Notes under the pieces: model-generated | Databases searched by the model: none | What the model was told of the DNA's origin: nothing | Seen by the model: only the letters and a program-made list of their open reading frames with translations | Made by a program: the position numbers and the translations under genes | Shown here: positions 54,065-63,485 of the stretch, piece after piece | Numbering within the stretch: position 1 is the stretch's first letter | How the letters are laid out: each line of letters starts with the position of its first letter | Assembly: GCA_902495455.1 (NCBI GenBank) | Contig: CABUXJ010000006.1 | Location: 1-64,000 of the forward strand | Origin: an uncultured Prevotella sp. | GTDB taxonomy: Bacteria; Bacteroidota; Bacteroidia; Bacteroidales; Bacteroidaceae | DNA: 64,000 nucleotides | Reading direction: 5' to 3'

Positions 54065-56752
54065 ATGAAAAGAACTGTTTTATTGCTCATGGCGATGGTA
54101 TGTGTTACCATCCAAATTCAGGCCAAGGTATCGCTTAGCCGCCTCACTACCGAAGGGCGCGACTGTCCCTTGGGAATAGATGTGAACGTGCCGCGGTTCG
54201 GATGGCAGATAGTTTCCGACAGTCGCGGTGTCATGCAACGCTCCTACCGCATCATCGTGGCCTCATCACGGGAGAAGATCGACAGCGGCGCGGGCGACGT
54301 ATGGGACAGCGGAACCGTCATGTCCGACTCATCACAATGGGTCGCTTACAAGGGCCGTCCGCTACGTCCGAACGCTGAATACTTTTGGAAGGTGGAGGTC
54401 CGCACCAACCGCGGCACTACCGGATGGAGCCCGACGGCACGATGGTCGACGGGAATGATGAATCCGGAAGGACGCAACATCGAATGGATCGGTCTGGACT
54501 CATTGCTGCCGGGCGACAGCGACAGCCGCCACAGCCGCATAGCCTCACGCTATCTGCGCCGTGAGTTTACGGCCGACGCCAACGTGAAGCGGGCCACGAT
54601 ACATATCTGCGGTCTCGGACTTTATACAATATCTATTAATGGCCGACACGTGGGTGGCGGTGACGTGCTGACACCGGTCGCGACGGATTACACGAAATCC
54701 GTGATATACAATACATACGACGTGACGCCGCTCATCAGCCGCCGCAATGCCATCGGTGTCACACTGGCCGGCGGCCACTATTTCGCGCAGACACAGAACT
54801 ATCAGACCAATGTGCGCACAACATACGGATATCCGAAACTGATGGCTCGGCTCATCATCGAGTATTCGGACGGCCGCACGGACACCGTAGCCACGGACAC
54901 GTCGTGGCGCCTGACGGCCGACGGACCGGTGCGCTATGCCAACGAATATGACGGCGAGTTCTATGACGCCCGCCGCCGGATGACAGGTTGGGCGGAATGG
55001 GGCTACGACGACAGCCGGTGGATGCCGGCGCAGCGCGTGGCGGCCCCCGGCGGGCGGCTCTGCGGCAACGTGACACCGGCGATGGGAGTTTATGAGAAGA
55101 ACCGGCCCGTGGCTTTACGGCGATACGGCCGGCGGTATATCGCTGACTTCGGAACAAATGGCGCCGGCCGCATCAGAATGAAAATGTCGGCCCGGACCGG
55201 CGACACCATCGTCATACGCCATGCCGAACGGTTGGGCCGCGGTGACAGTACGCTGTACACCGACAATCTGCGCAGCGCCGAAGCCACGGCACGTTACGTC
55301 TCCGACGGGCAGCCGCGGGAGTGGGCACCGGACTTCACATACTACGGTTTCCGCTACGCCGAGATAACATGCGACGGACTATTGACCGAGTACGACATCG
55401 TCCGCGAACTGATTGCCGACCGCATGGACGATGCCGACACTCATTTTCATGCCGAAACCCGCGACGGCAACGACATGCTCAACGCGATAGTCGACTGCGC
55501 GCGTCGCGGCATACGAAGCAACTACAAAGGCATGCCCGTCGACTGCCCGCAACGCGATGAACGCATGCCGTGGTTGGGTGACCGCACGACGGGATGTTTC
55601 GGCGAGAGCTATATGATGGACTGCCGGAGTCTCTACACCAAGTGGGTGGCAGACATCTGCCAGTCGCAACGCAACGACGGATGTATCAGCGACGTGGCTC
55701 CGGCATACTGGAGGCTGTACAACGGCAACGTGACATGGCCGGCGGCATTGCCCTTTGCCTGCGACATGATCTATCGGCAGTACGGCGACCTGCGCCCCAT
55801 GCGGGAGAGTTACGAACCGATAAAGCGTTTTCTGGCGTTTGTCAACAGAAAGCACCGCCGCGGCAGCCTGATAGGTTACGACCGTTACGGCGACTGGTGC
55901 GTGCCGCCGGAGTCACCGAAACTCGTGCACAGTAAAGACCCGGCACGACAGACTGACGGACGCCTCATCGCGTCAGCATACTACCAACACCTTTGCCGCA
56001 TGATGCAGGAATATGCCGTACTTCTCGGCCACAATCAGGATGAAGAGCACTTCCGCCGCGAGGCCGATGCAATGGCCGTGGCCGTCAACGACACGTTCTT
56101 CGTCGGCGGACGCTATGCCAACGGCACCGTCACGGCCAATCTGCTGCCCTTAGCCATGGGCATCGTTCCGCAGGAGCATGCCTCGGCGGTGGCAGACAGC
56201 ATCGTCAGCACCATCAGCCTACGCCACAACGGCCACATCAGCTCAGGCGTCATCGGCATACAGTGGCTCATGCGCTGGCTGTCCGACGCGGGGCACGGCG
56301 ACATCGCCTACCGCATGGCCTCTGCGGACACATATCCCGGATGGGGATATATGGTACGACAGGGTGCCACCACTATCTGGGAACTATGGAACGGCGACAC
56401 GGCCAATCCTTCGATGAACAGCGGCAATCACGTGATGCTGCTCGGCGACCTGCTCCCGTGGTGCTACGAACGGCTGGGAGGCATACAGCCGGACATCGCC
56501 CGCCCGGGATTCCTCCACACCATTCTGCGGCCGGACTTCTCCGTCAGCGAGTTGAACGGCGTGACGGTGGCACATCCCTCACCATACGGCGTGATACGCA
56601 GCAGCTGGAAAAGGGACGGCGAAAAGATTGTCTGGAATGTGGACATACCGGCCAACACCACGGCAGAAGTGCATCTGCCTGACGGGCGTGTGAAGCGGAT
56701 TGGTTCGGGGCAGTACCGCTTTACATGCCGAAACAAATCGTCACACCAATAG
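54065..56752 (+). CDS. Secreted GH78 alpha-L-rhamnosidase
   Basis: An 895-residue family GH78 enzyme that inverts at alpha-L-rhamnosyl linkages. A signal peptide (LLLMAMVCVTIQIQA) precedes the N-terminal beta domains; the (alpha/alpha)6 barrel includes the catalytic VDCPQRDERMPWLGDR (about 490) and WELWNGD near residue 770. The C-terminal beta-domain ends SVSELNGVTVAHPSPYG. It probably removes rhamnose from rhamnogalacturonan oligosaccharides. The ATG at 54065 is taken rather than the TTG at 54059. Confidence 0.94.
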   Translation: MKRTVLLLMAMVCVTIQIQAKVSLSRLTTEGRDCPLGIDVNVPRFGWQIVSDSRGVMQRSYRIIVASSREKIDSGAGDVWDSGTVMSDSSQWVAYKGRPLRPNAEYFWKVEVRTNRGTTGWSPTARWSTGMMNPEGRNIEWIGLDSLLPGDSDSRHSRIASRYLRREFTADANVKRATIHICGLGLYTISINGRHVGGGDVLTPVATDYTKSVIYNTYDVTPLISRRNAIGVTLAGGHYFAQTQNYQTNVRTTYGYPKLMARLIIEYSDGRTDTVATDTSWRLTADGPVRYANEYDGEFYDARRRMTGWAEWGYDDSRWMPAQRVAAPGGRLCGNVTPAMGVYEKNRPVALRRYGRRYIADFGTNGAGRIRMKMSARTGDTIVIRHAERLGRGDSTLYTDNLRSAEATARYVSDGQPREWAPDFTYYGFRYAEITCDGLLTEYDIVRELIADRMDDADTHFHAETRDGNDMLNAIVDCARRGIRSNYKGMPVDCPQRDERMPWLGDRTTGCFGESYMMDCRSLYTKWVADICQSQRNDGCISDVAPAYWRLYNGNVTWPAALPFACDMIYRQYGDLRPMRESYEPIKRFLAFVNRKHRRGSLIGYDRYGDWCVPPESPKLVHSKDPARQTDGRLIASAYYQHLCRMMQEYAVLLGHNQDEEHFRREADAMAVAVNDTFFVGGRYANGTVTANLLPLAMGIVPQEHASAVADSIVSTISLRHNGHISSGVIGIQWLMRWLSDAGHGDIAYRMASADTYPGWGYMVRQGATTIWELWNGDTANPSMNSGNHVMLLGDLLPWCYERLGGIQPDIARPGFLHTILRPDFSVSELNGVTVAHPSPYGVIRSSWKRDGEKIVWNVDIPANTTAEVHLPDGRVKRIGSGQYRFTCRNKSSHQ

Positions 56753-56795
56753 GTTTTTACATAAGACATATTATATGAATCAATAAATAACTATA

Positions 56796-58172
56796 ATGAA
56801 AAGACTGTTTTATATATTGGGATTGCTGCTGTTCATGACAGTGCATGCGATAGCACAGAGTCTGACTGCCGGACCAATCTTTACCGATAACATGATTCTG
56901 CAACAGGGACAGCCGCTGCCCGTATGGGGTACGGCTGCACCAAAAGCGAAAGTGACCGTAACCTTTGGCAAATCGAAGGCGAAGACCGTGGCCGACAGCA
57001 AAGGGCACTGGCAGGCCATCTTGCCCGCGCAAGAGGCGACTTTTGAAGAAAGGGCTCTTATCGTAAAAGCCGGCAAGGAGCAACTGACATTCAACGGTGT
57101 GGTGGTGGGAGAAGTATGGGTGGCCGCAGGACAATCAAACATGGAATACACCATGAAGAAATATCCCACTTATCAGAACCCCTACAAAGGCAATGATCTT
57201 GCCGCAGAGGAACTGAGGAAACCTGACAATGCGAAAATACGTGTGTTCACCTGTCCGCGCAAAGGAAAGGCCGGCGGTTGGAGTCACGCCAACGGCGAGA
57301 GTCTGCCGAAGGTATCGGCTCCCGGCTACTTCTGTGTTCGCCATCTGCAAGACTCGCTGAAAGTGCCTGTCGGTGTCATCAGCACCGCTGTCGGCGGCAC
57401 AATGGTGGAGACATGGCGCAAGGACGGCGAATGGTACAAAAAGATGATAGCGCCATACGTACCGTTCGCCGTACGCGGTTTCCTGTGGTATCAAGGCGAG
57501 AACAACTGCACCAACCGTGAGAGCGATTACGTCTCAAAGTTCAAGGCAATGACAGATGAATGGCGACAGGAGTGGGGCGTCAGTGATGCTCCTTTTCTTA
57601 CAGTGATGCTGGCTCCTCATATCTACAGCGACCGTCACCACAAGCGCGGTGTGGTGGATGCGGAGGAACTGCCCCGGTTCCGACAGCAACAGATGGCGTG
57701 CATAGACAGTGTCAGCAATACCGAGATAATCTTCAATCCCGACCTTGTGGACGACCTCTCCGACATACACCATTCTTATAAATGGGAGGTCGGCCGACGT
57801 CTGGCCGTACTCGCACTGAACAAGGTCTATGGACGCACAGAACTGGAATGGAGCGGTCCGAGAGCCGACACCATGATGCGTGAGAACAACCGGCTGACAG
57901 TCCATTTCACACACGTTGGCTCCGGACTCATCAAGACGCAGAAAGGTCAGGAGCGCAAGTCCGGCAGCATGATCCGATGGTTTGAAGTGGCAGGAAGCGA
58001 CGGCGTGTGGCATGCCGCCAATGCAGAAATCAGCGACAGTTGTCACGTCAGCGTGTGGTCTTCTGCCGTACCCAGGCCCGTCAGCGTACGGTATCTGTGG
58101 CATGAGACAGCTACCTCGGTCGACCTGCGCAATTCAGAAGGTCTTTGCGCTCTTCCGTTCATTCTGCAATAG
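56796..58172 (+). CDS. Sialate O-acetylesterase-type SGNH carbohydrate esterase
   Basis: A 458-residue secreted SGNH-fold esterase annotated as sialate O-acetylesterase family. A signal peptide (LGLLLFMTVHAIAQ) leads into an N-terminal immunoglobulin-like domain (about 25-105). The catalytic serine motif is AAGQSNMEY (near 111), with WYQGENN (near 230) as block III. In this locus the substrate is more likely acetylated pectin or rhamnogalacturonan than sialic acid. It lies 43 bp after the GH78 gene. Confidence 0.85.
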   Translation: MKRLFYILGLLLFMTVHAIAQSLTAGPIFTDNMILQQGQPLPVWGTAAPKAKVTVTFGKSKAKTVADSKGHWQAILPAQEATFEERALIVKAGKEQLTFNGVVVGEVWVAAGQSNMEYTMKKYPTYQNPYKGNDLAAEELRKPDNAKIRVFTCPRKGKAGGWSHANGESLPKVSAPGYFCVRHLQDSLKVPVGVISTAVGGTMVETWRKDGEWYKKMIAPYVPFAVRGFLWYQGENNCTNRESDYVSKFKAMTDEWRQEWGVSDAPFLTVMLAPHIYSDRHHKRGVVDAEELPRFRQQQMACIDSVSNTEIIFNPDLVDDLSDIHHSYKWEVGRRLAVLALNKVYGRTELEWSGPRADTMMRENNRLTVHFTHVGSGLIKTQKGQERKSGSMIRWFEVAGSDGVWHAANAEISDSCHVSVWSSAVPRPVSVRYLWHETATSVDLRNSEGLCALPFILQ

Positions 58173-58244
58173 TATTGTCTCCGGTTACTTTTATGATACA
58201 AACTCACAATGACAATCATTTTATTAATATAGAAAAACAACATT

Positions 58245-59582
58245 ATGAGAACAAAACTAACAGGGCTAATGCTCTTTATATCAATTTCTGTTTTTGCAGG
58301 AAACAAAAAGACTGAAAGGCCGATGCTATTCCCAGATGGCACAACACCCATAACAGAATGGTTCGTGCAATCCGGAAAGGTAGATGTGACAGATTTGGGA
58401 ACCCAATATCGTGTCACAGACTACGGTGTACGACAGGATTCCACGCTCATCCAGACCGACCGGCTGCAAGCTGTAATCGACCGCTGTTCGGAAGCCGGTG
58501 GCGGTGTTGTCGTTATTCCCAAAGGAACGTTTCTTAGTGGAGCGCTGTTCTTCAAGAAAGGTACGCACCTGCATTTTGAAGAAGGAGGCAAACTGAAAGG
58601 TGTTGATGCCATCAAACATTATCCGCTGATAGACATGCACATGGAAGGATTGCCCGTGAAGTATTTCGCAGCTTTGGTCAACGCCGATAACGCAGACGGA
58701 TTCACCATCACGGGAAAAGGCACCATCGACGGCAACGCCCGTAGATTTTGGGAAGAATTTTGGATAAGACGGCAGTTCAACAAGAACTGTACCAATCTCG
58801 AAGCCCTCCGCCCGCAGTTGGTTTACATATCCAACTCTGACGATGTTACGGTGCAGGATGTGCGGCTGGTCAACAGCGCTTTCTGGACAAACCACCTGTA
58901 CCGCTGCAACCGCGTTAAGTTTATCGACTGTCATATCGAATCCCCTACCGAAGGCAAGACAAAAGCCCCAAGCAGTGACGGCATCGACCTTGATGTCTGC
59001 AACGACGTACTGGTGAAAGGTTGTTTCATAAACGTATGCGACGACGGTGTCTGCCTGAAAGGCGGCAAAGGCACATTCGTCGACAAGGACTCGACGGCAG
59101 GACCGGTAAACCGTGTGATTGTGGACAGTTGCCGTTTCGGAAAGCTCACCAATGCCGGCGTCACCTTCGGCAGCGAAGCGTTCGACTGCAACAACATCAT
59201 AATGAGATACTGCGTCTTCGAGAATTCCTATCATGTCGTATTGTTCAAAATGCGCACCGACACACCCCAAAACTACCGCAACGTACTGGTGGACAACTGT
59301 TCGGGCAAGGCGAAAACAGCCATCGAGTTTTCGTCGTGGAGCCAGTTCCACAATATCAGCGAGCGCCCCGACATGCCCGTATCGACAGTCGAGAACGTAA
59401 CGATAAGCAACATGAACATTCATGCCGGCAAATTCCTGTACGTAAAGAAAGGACATAAATTCAATATCAAGAACATCACTCTAACGGATATAACGGCAAC
59501 AGACAACAGCAACTGCTATAACGCTAAAGATATCGAGGGGCTGAAAGTTAAGAATGTGACATTAAACGGCAATAAACTGTAA
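58245..59582 (+). CDS. Secreted GH28 family pectin/rhamnogalacturonan hydrolase (first)
   Basis: A 445-residue right-handed beta-helix enzyme of family GH28. After a signal peptide (FISISVFAG) the pectate-lyase-like RVTDYGVRQDSTLIQTDRLQAVID segment begins the helix. Catalytic aspartates are in SDGIDLDVC (near 245) and VCDDGVCLKGG (near 265); an NADG/GTIDG turn is present. GH28 includes polygalacturonases and rhamnogalacturonan galacturonohydrolases; an exo-acting enzyme is suggested by locus context. It follows the esterase by 72 bp. Confidence 0.9.
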   Translation: MRTKLTGLMLFISISVFAGNKKTERPMLFPDGTTPITEWFVQSGKVDVTDLGTQYRVTDYGVRQDSTLIQTDRLQAVIDRCSEAGGGVVVIPKGTFLSGALFFKKGTHLHFEEGGKLKGVDAIKHYPLIDMHMEGLPVKYFAALVNADNADGFTITGKGTIDGNARRFWEEFWIRRQFNKNCTNLEALRPQLVYISNSDDVTVQDVRLVNSAFWTNHLYRCNRVKFIDCHIESPTEGKTKAPSSDGIDLDVCNDVLVKGCFINVCDDGVCLKGGKGTFVDKDSTAGPVNRVIVDSCRFGKLTNAGVTFGSEAFDCNNIIMRYCVFENSYHVVLFKMRTDTPQNYRNVLVDNCSGKAKTAIEFSSWSQFHNISERPDMPVSTVENVTISNMNIHAGKFLYVKKGHKFNIKNITLTDITATDNSNCYNAKDIEGLKVKNVTLNGNKL

Positions 59583-59612
59583 AGGCTGCCCGTTCTAAAA
59601 AATAAAACGATT

Positions 59613-61058
59613 ATGAGAAAACTATTATTATCATTAATGTGTATCATCTGCCTTGGCGCACAAGCAGCGGCCGATTATAACGTGAGAGACTTCGGTGCCG
59701 CGGGCGACGGAAAGACGCTCGACCACGGGGCCATCAACCGTGCCATCGACTCGTGCGTGGCTCATGGCGGCGGCCGCGTAGTGCTGCCGGCCGGCACATA
59801 TCTCTGCGGCAGCATCCGCATGAAGAGCAATGTCGAGCTGCACATCTCGGCCGGAGCGACAATACTCGCCGCCCCCGGGTCGATGAAAGCCTACGATGAA
59901 TCCGAGCCGTGGGAGGGTCCGGCATATCAGGACGGCGGTCACACGTATTTTCACAACAGCCTCATCTGGGCCGTGGGACAGCAGAACGTCTCCATCACGG
60001 GGCGCGGCACGATTGACGGCAAGGGGCTGACGAAGAAGGACACGGAGAAAGGCGGAAAACTGCAGGGAGGAAGCATCGGCACTGGCGACAAGGCGATAGC
60101 GCTGAAGGAGTGCCGCAACGTGCTCATCCGCGACATAACGATATATCGCGGCGGCCATTTCGCCATCATCATGACGGGCTGCGACATCGGCACGGTGGAC
60201 AACGTGACCATCGACACCAACCGCGACGGATTCGACATCGACTGCTGCAAATATCTGACGGTGAGCAACTGCAAGATAAACACGCCGAGCGACGACGCGC
60301 TGGTGCTCAAGAGTTCGTATGCGCTGAAACGCCCCGTGCTGTGCGAGCACATCGCCGTGACCAACTGTGTCATCACGGGCTATAAGATGGGAACACTACT
60401 CGACGGAACTTACGTGCCGGAGAAGGTCAACTGGGTATGCGGCCGCTTCAAATTGGGCACGGAGTCGAACGGCGGATACCGCAACATCGCGCTGAGCAAC
60501 TGCACGTTCATGTACAGCAGCGGACTGGCGTTTGAGGAGGTCGACCAGGGACTGATGGAGAACGTCGTGGTCAGCAACATCACCATGAGCCACGTCCACC
60601 ACTACCCCATCTACATCACCACGGGTTGCCGCAACCGCGGGCCGAAGGAGCGCACGACGGTGTCCACGGGCGCCGACATACAGATAAGCAACGTCATCGC
60701 CGACGATGTCGACTCATTGGCGGGCATCATCGTCACCGGCATGCCCGACCAACCGCTGCGCAACATCGCCCTCAACAACATCCGCATCACCTATCGCGGC
60801 GGTGGAACGGCCGACCTTGCCAAACGCGAATACCGCGAGCAGGGCACCAACTATCCCGAGCCCCGCTTCGCCGGACCGACGCCGGCCTACGGTCTCTACG
60901 CCCGCCACGTGGACGGTCTCGACATCAACCACGTCACGTTCCGCACAGAGAAAACGGACTACCGTCCCGCAGTCATGCTGGATGACGTCCGCAACGAGAG
61001 CATCATCGACCTGAAAGCACCGGAGGTGAAGGGCGTGAAAAAGATTGTGAAGAAGTAA
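59613..61058 (+). CDS. Secreted GH28 family pectin/rhamnogalacturonan hydrolase (second)
   Basis: A 481-residue GH28 beta-helix with signal peptide (LSLMCIICLGAQA). The start VRDFGAAGDGKTLDHGAINRAID is typical. Catalytic acid residues lie in RDGFDIDCC (near 206) and TPSDDALVLKSS (near 226), with GRFKLGTESNGGY in the Arg/Lys-containing segment. It differs clearly from the first GH28, so the two presumably act on different backbone contexts, e.g. rhamnogalacturonan hydrolase versus unsaturated-end or exo-galacturonidase. It ends in a perfect 23-bp terminator palindrome. Confidence 0.9.
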   Translation: MRKLLLSLMCIICLGAQAAADYNVRDFGAAGDGKTLDHGAINRAIDSCVAHGGGRVVLPAGTYLCGSIRMKSNVELHISAGATILAAPGSMKAYDESEPWEGPAYQDGGHTYFHNSLIWAVGQQNVSITGRGTIDGKGLTKKDTEKGGKLQGGSIGTGDKAIALKECRNVLIRDITIYRGGHFAIIMTGCDIGTVDNVTIDTNRDGFDIDCCKYLTVSNCKINTPSDDALVLKSSYALKRPVLCEHIAVTNCVITGYKMGTLLDGTYVPEKVNWVCGRFKLGTESNGGYRNIALSNCTFMYSSGLAFEEVDQGLMENVVVSNITMSHVHHYPIYITTGCRNRGPKERTTVSTGADIQISNVIADDVDSLAGIIVTGMPDQPLRNIALNNIRITYRGGGTADLAKREYREQGTNYPEPRFAGPTPAYGLYARHVDGLDINHVTFRTEKTDYRPAVMLDDVRNESIIDLKAPEVKGVKKIVKK

Positions 61059-61081
61059 AAAGAACGAAAGGACTTATCAAT

Positions 61082-61138
61082 AACAAAGCAGGGAAATAAT
61101 CTTGTCGTAGTCCGTCAAGATTATTTCCCTGCTTTGTT
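61082..61138. terminator. Perfect 23-bp bidirectional terminator
   Basis: 61082-61104 (AACAAAGCAGGG...) is the exact complement of 61116-61138 around an 11-nt loop. It lies between the convergent GH28 and PL11 genes and has an A/T-rich tail in both directions. Confidence 0.85.
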
Positions 61139-61175
61139 ATTATTGTAACTACACAAACGCTTTTCCGCCCCGACG

Positions 61176-63317
61176 TTACTTCAGGAACTCCACGGCGGTC
61201 TTGTCCGGGCCGAGATAGAAGCCGGTCCATGTCGGCTGGTTATACGCCACGTTCTGCGTAGCGACGCTCAGACGATACGGGATGTCCTCCATGAGGCAGT
61301 TGATGCGGTGGTCGGTGGGGATGGGCGTGACGTAGACGCGCATCTCGCTGCTGTCGTCGGTACGGGTGATAACCTCCTCACGCCAGTCGCCGAGGATATC
61401 GGCACTGAGACAGGGGTTCGATTTCGTCCAGTTGTTGAACTGGCAACCGTCAAACTTGACTATCGGATTGACCCGGCCTGTATTCCAGTCGTATTTTGAA
61501 ACGGTGGCGTGGTCGAGCATCTCGCGCAGCAAGTCGCCGTCCCACCAAATGCCGAAGTTGGTCGGCAGACGCATGCCTTTCACATAAAGGGCGGTGTCAT
61601 CGTCTTTTGATGGGTCGTCTTTTGAGGAGGGAGGAGTGTCGAGGGAGGAGGGAGATTTGTCCTTGCCCTTTCCTTCGTTCTTCTTTATGCTGCTATTCTC
61701 ACTCCTCGCTCCTCGCTCCTCACTCCTCGAAGAGTCCTCATTCCTCGAAGCAAGAGGCTTCAAGATCTCCCCCGTTATCGTCCTTATGCCCTTGCTGTCG
61801 GAGCTCCACATCTCCAGTCCGGGGTTTGTCGGGTCTATGTCAGCGGCCATACAGCGGCCTACGTCGATAGGACTCTTTACCTGAAATATTACCTTTCCCG
61901 TGGCGGCGTCGCGCAAGTCACTGCCGTCGCGGCGGTTCTCGTGACAGTCCCAGAGCTGAAGGCGGTCGGAAGTCGGGTCGAAGACGGTGAGGTGCATGGC
62001 GTCGCCGTGGCCCATACCGGTATTATAAAGGCCTGTGCCGTCGTGGTCGACAGCCATCGAACCGTACGTAATCTCGTCGCATCCGTCGCCGTCAACATCG
62101 GCAACGCGGATGTTGTGGTTGCCCTGGCCGGCATAACTGCGCCAGCGTTCGTCGTTAGTATCAAACGTCCAACGGTTAGTCAGCTTCTTGCCGTCCCAAT
62201 CCCAGGCCGCAATGACGGTGCGGGTATAGTATCCGCGACAGAATATTCCACTCGCACGATGGCCGTCGAGATAGCCCACGGCAGCCAAATAGCGCTCCGA
62301 ACGGTTGCCACGGTCGTCACCCCAGGCCCGCAGTTCGCCACGTTCGGGGACATAGTCGACCGTCGCCATCGCCTCACCCGTCAGGCCGTTGAAGACCGTG
62401 AGATATTCCGGACCGTCGAGGATGCGACCTGCTTTATAGACTATACCGGGCCACGAATAGCGCTTCCGGTCCCTCCAGTCATTGCCTCGCTGCAGTTGTT
62501 TCATTCTTTGTCTGCGTTCCTCAGCCTCCTTTACGGCGTAAGCGCGATTTTCCTCAAAGTGCTCCATTGCCTCGGCTATTCCGTAGCGCCAATCGGCTTT
62601 TGCATCTCCTATGACCTTTCCCTTGCCGTCAACGGTTCCGTCAGCGGTCTTCACCATCATCTCGGCGCGGCCGTCACCGTCGAAATCGTAGACCATGAAC
62701 TGCGTATAGTGAGCGCCCGCGCGGATATTCGGACCCATATCGATGCGCCACAGTCGTTCGCCGCTGAGACGATAACAGTCAAAGAGCACGGGACCGGTGA
62801 AACCGTCATGCGAATTGTCGTGGGCATTGGATGGTTCCCACTTCAATATTATTTCGTATTGTCCGTCACCGTCAACATCGCCCACGGTAGCGTCGTTGGC
62901 CGAATATGTGAATGTCCGTCCATCCGGCGTGATGCCGTCGGCCGGTTTGTCAAGCTTTATCGGGAGATAACCCGCGGGGGCGTCAGCCTTGAGAACAAAT
63001 GTCCCGTTCTTTCCGCCGCCACGTATTTCGTAAGTCACATCGCCCTCCGGGACACTACTGTCGACGAAAAATGTACCGCCGGAAGTCAGCGGCCGGTCGT
63101 TGAGCTTGACACCGTTGCGCAGGATGTCAAACGCTTCGCCCTTGCCGTCGCTCGTGAGCGTGCGCCACGTCACGACTGCGCTGCCGTCCGGCTGCCGCAA
63201 GGCCACGACGCCGCGGTTAAGTTGCTCACGCTGGATTTTCTTCATGTCATAACGCGGCTGCGTCCACGCGGAAATGCTGATGGCTGCTGCAATAACCGCA
63301 GTAAAAATTCTCTTCAT
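61176..63317 (-). CDS. Rhamnogalacturonan lyase, PL11 family
   Basis: A 713-residue secreted lyase cutting rhamnogalacturonan I by beta-elimination. A signal peptide precedes MEKPQ-type MKKIQREQLNRGVVALRQPDG, followed by repeated calcium-binding blades of an eight-bladed propeller: VGDVDGDGQYEI, YDFDGDGRAEMMVKTADGT, VADVDGDGCDEI and SADILGDWREEVI. Residues about 521-573 (ASRNEDSSRSEERG ... DPSKDDD) are a low-complexity, highly charged insert encoded by purine-rich CGAGGAG repeats like those in intergenic regions, apparently inserted in frame. The gene is convergent to the GH28 operon. Confidence 0.93.
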   Translation of the reverse strand: MKRIFTAVIAAAISISAWTQPRYDMKKIQREQLNRGVVALRQPDGSAVVTWRTLTSDGKGEAFDILRNGVKLNDRPLTSGGTFFVDSSVPEGDVTYEIRGGGKNGTFVLKADAPAGYLPIKLDKPADGITPDGRTFTYSANDATVGDVDGDGQYEIILKWEPSNAHDNSHDGFTGPVLFDCYRLSGERLWRIDMGPNIRAGAHYTQFMVYDFDGDGRAEMMVKTADGTVDGKGKVIGDAKADWRYGIAEAMEHFEENRAYAVKEAEERRQRMKQLQRGNDWRDRKRYSWPGIVYKAGRILDGPEYLTVFNGLTGEAMATVDYVPERGELRAWGDDRGNRSERYLAAVGYLDGHRASGIFCRGYYTRTVIAAWDWDGKKLTNRWTFDTNDERWRSYAGQGNHNIRVADVDGDGCDEITYGSMAVDHDGTGLYNTGMGHGDAMHLTVFDPTSDRLQLWDCHENRRDGSDLRDAATGKVIFQVKSPIDVGRCMAADIDPTNPGLEMWSSDSKGIRTITGEILKPLASRNEDSSRSEERGARSENSSIKKNEGKGKDKSPSSLDTPPSSKDDPSKDDDTALYVKGMRLPTNFGIWWDGDLLREMLDHATVSKYDWNTGRVNPIVKFDGCQFNNWTKSNPCLSADILGDWREEVITRTDDSSEMRVYVTPIPTDHRINCLMEDIPYRLSVATQNVAYNQPTWTGFYLGPDKTAVEFLK
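61598..61750. repeat. Purine-rich CGAGGAG repeat inside the PL11 gene
   Basis: The stretch contains CGAGGAGTGAGGAGCGAGG-type units on the minus strand near 61697-61750 and their complement-like GGAGGGAGGAGTGTCGAGG near 61620-61660, forming an imperfect inverted repeat. The reading frame continues through it. It resembles intergenic repeats at 7687-7812 and 43478-43640. Confidence 0.7.
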
Positions 63318-63485
63318 ATCGTTTTAGTAGTTTAATGAAATACCCCGTCCGGGCTTTTTTCCTATGTTTATGGCGTTTTGACGGACAAACGGAAGGAATG
63401 TTTAAGTCCCGACGGGGTATTTAACACGTATTAATATGTTTATAGCATCATGCTTTCACACATCTCATGATACATCTGATGGGGA

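Noticed and set aside
58326..59456. 376-codon minus-strand open frame
   Set aside because: It is antisense to the first GH28 gene, whose signal peptide and catalytic motifs are on the plus strand.
61941..63335. 464-codon plus-strand open frame
   Set aside because: It is antisense to the PL11 gene; PL11 motifs are clear on the minus strand.
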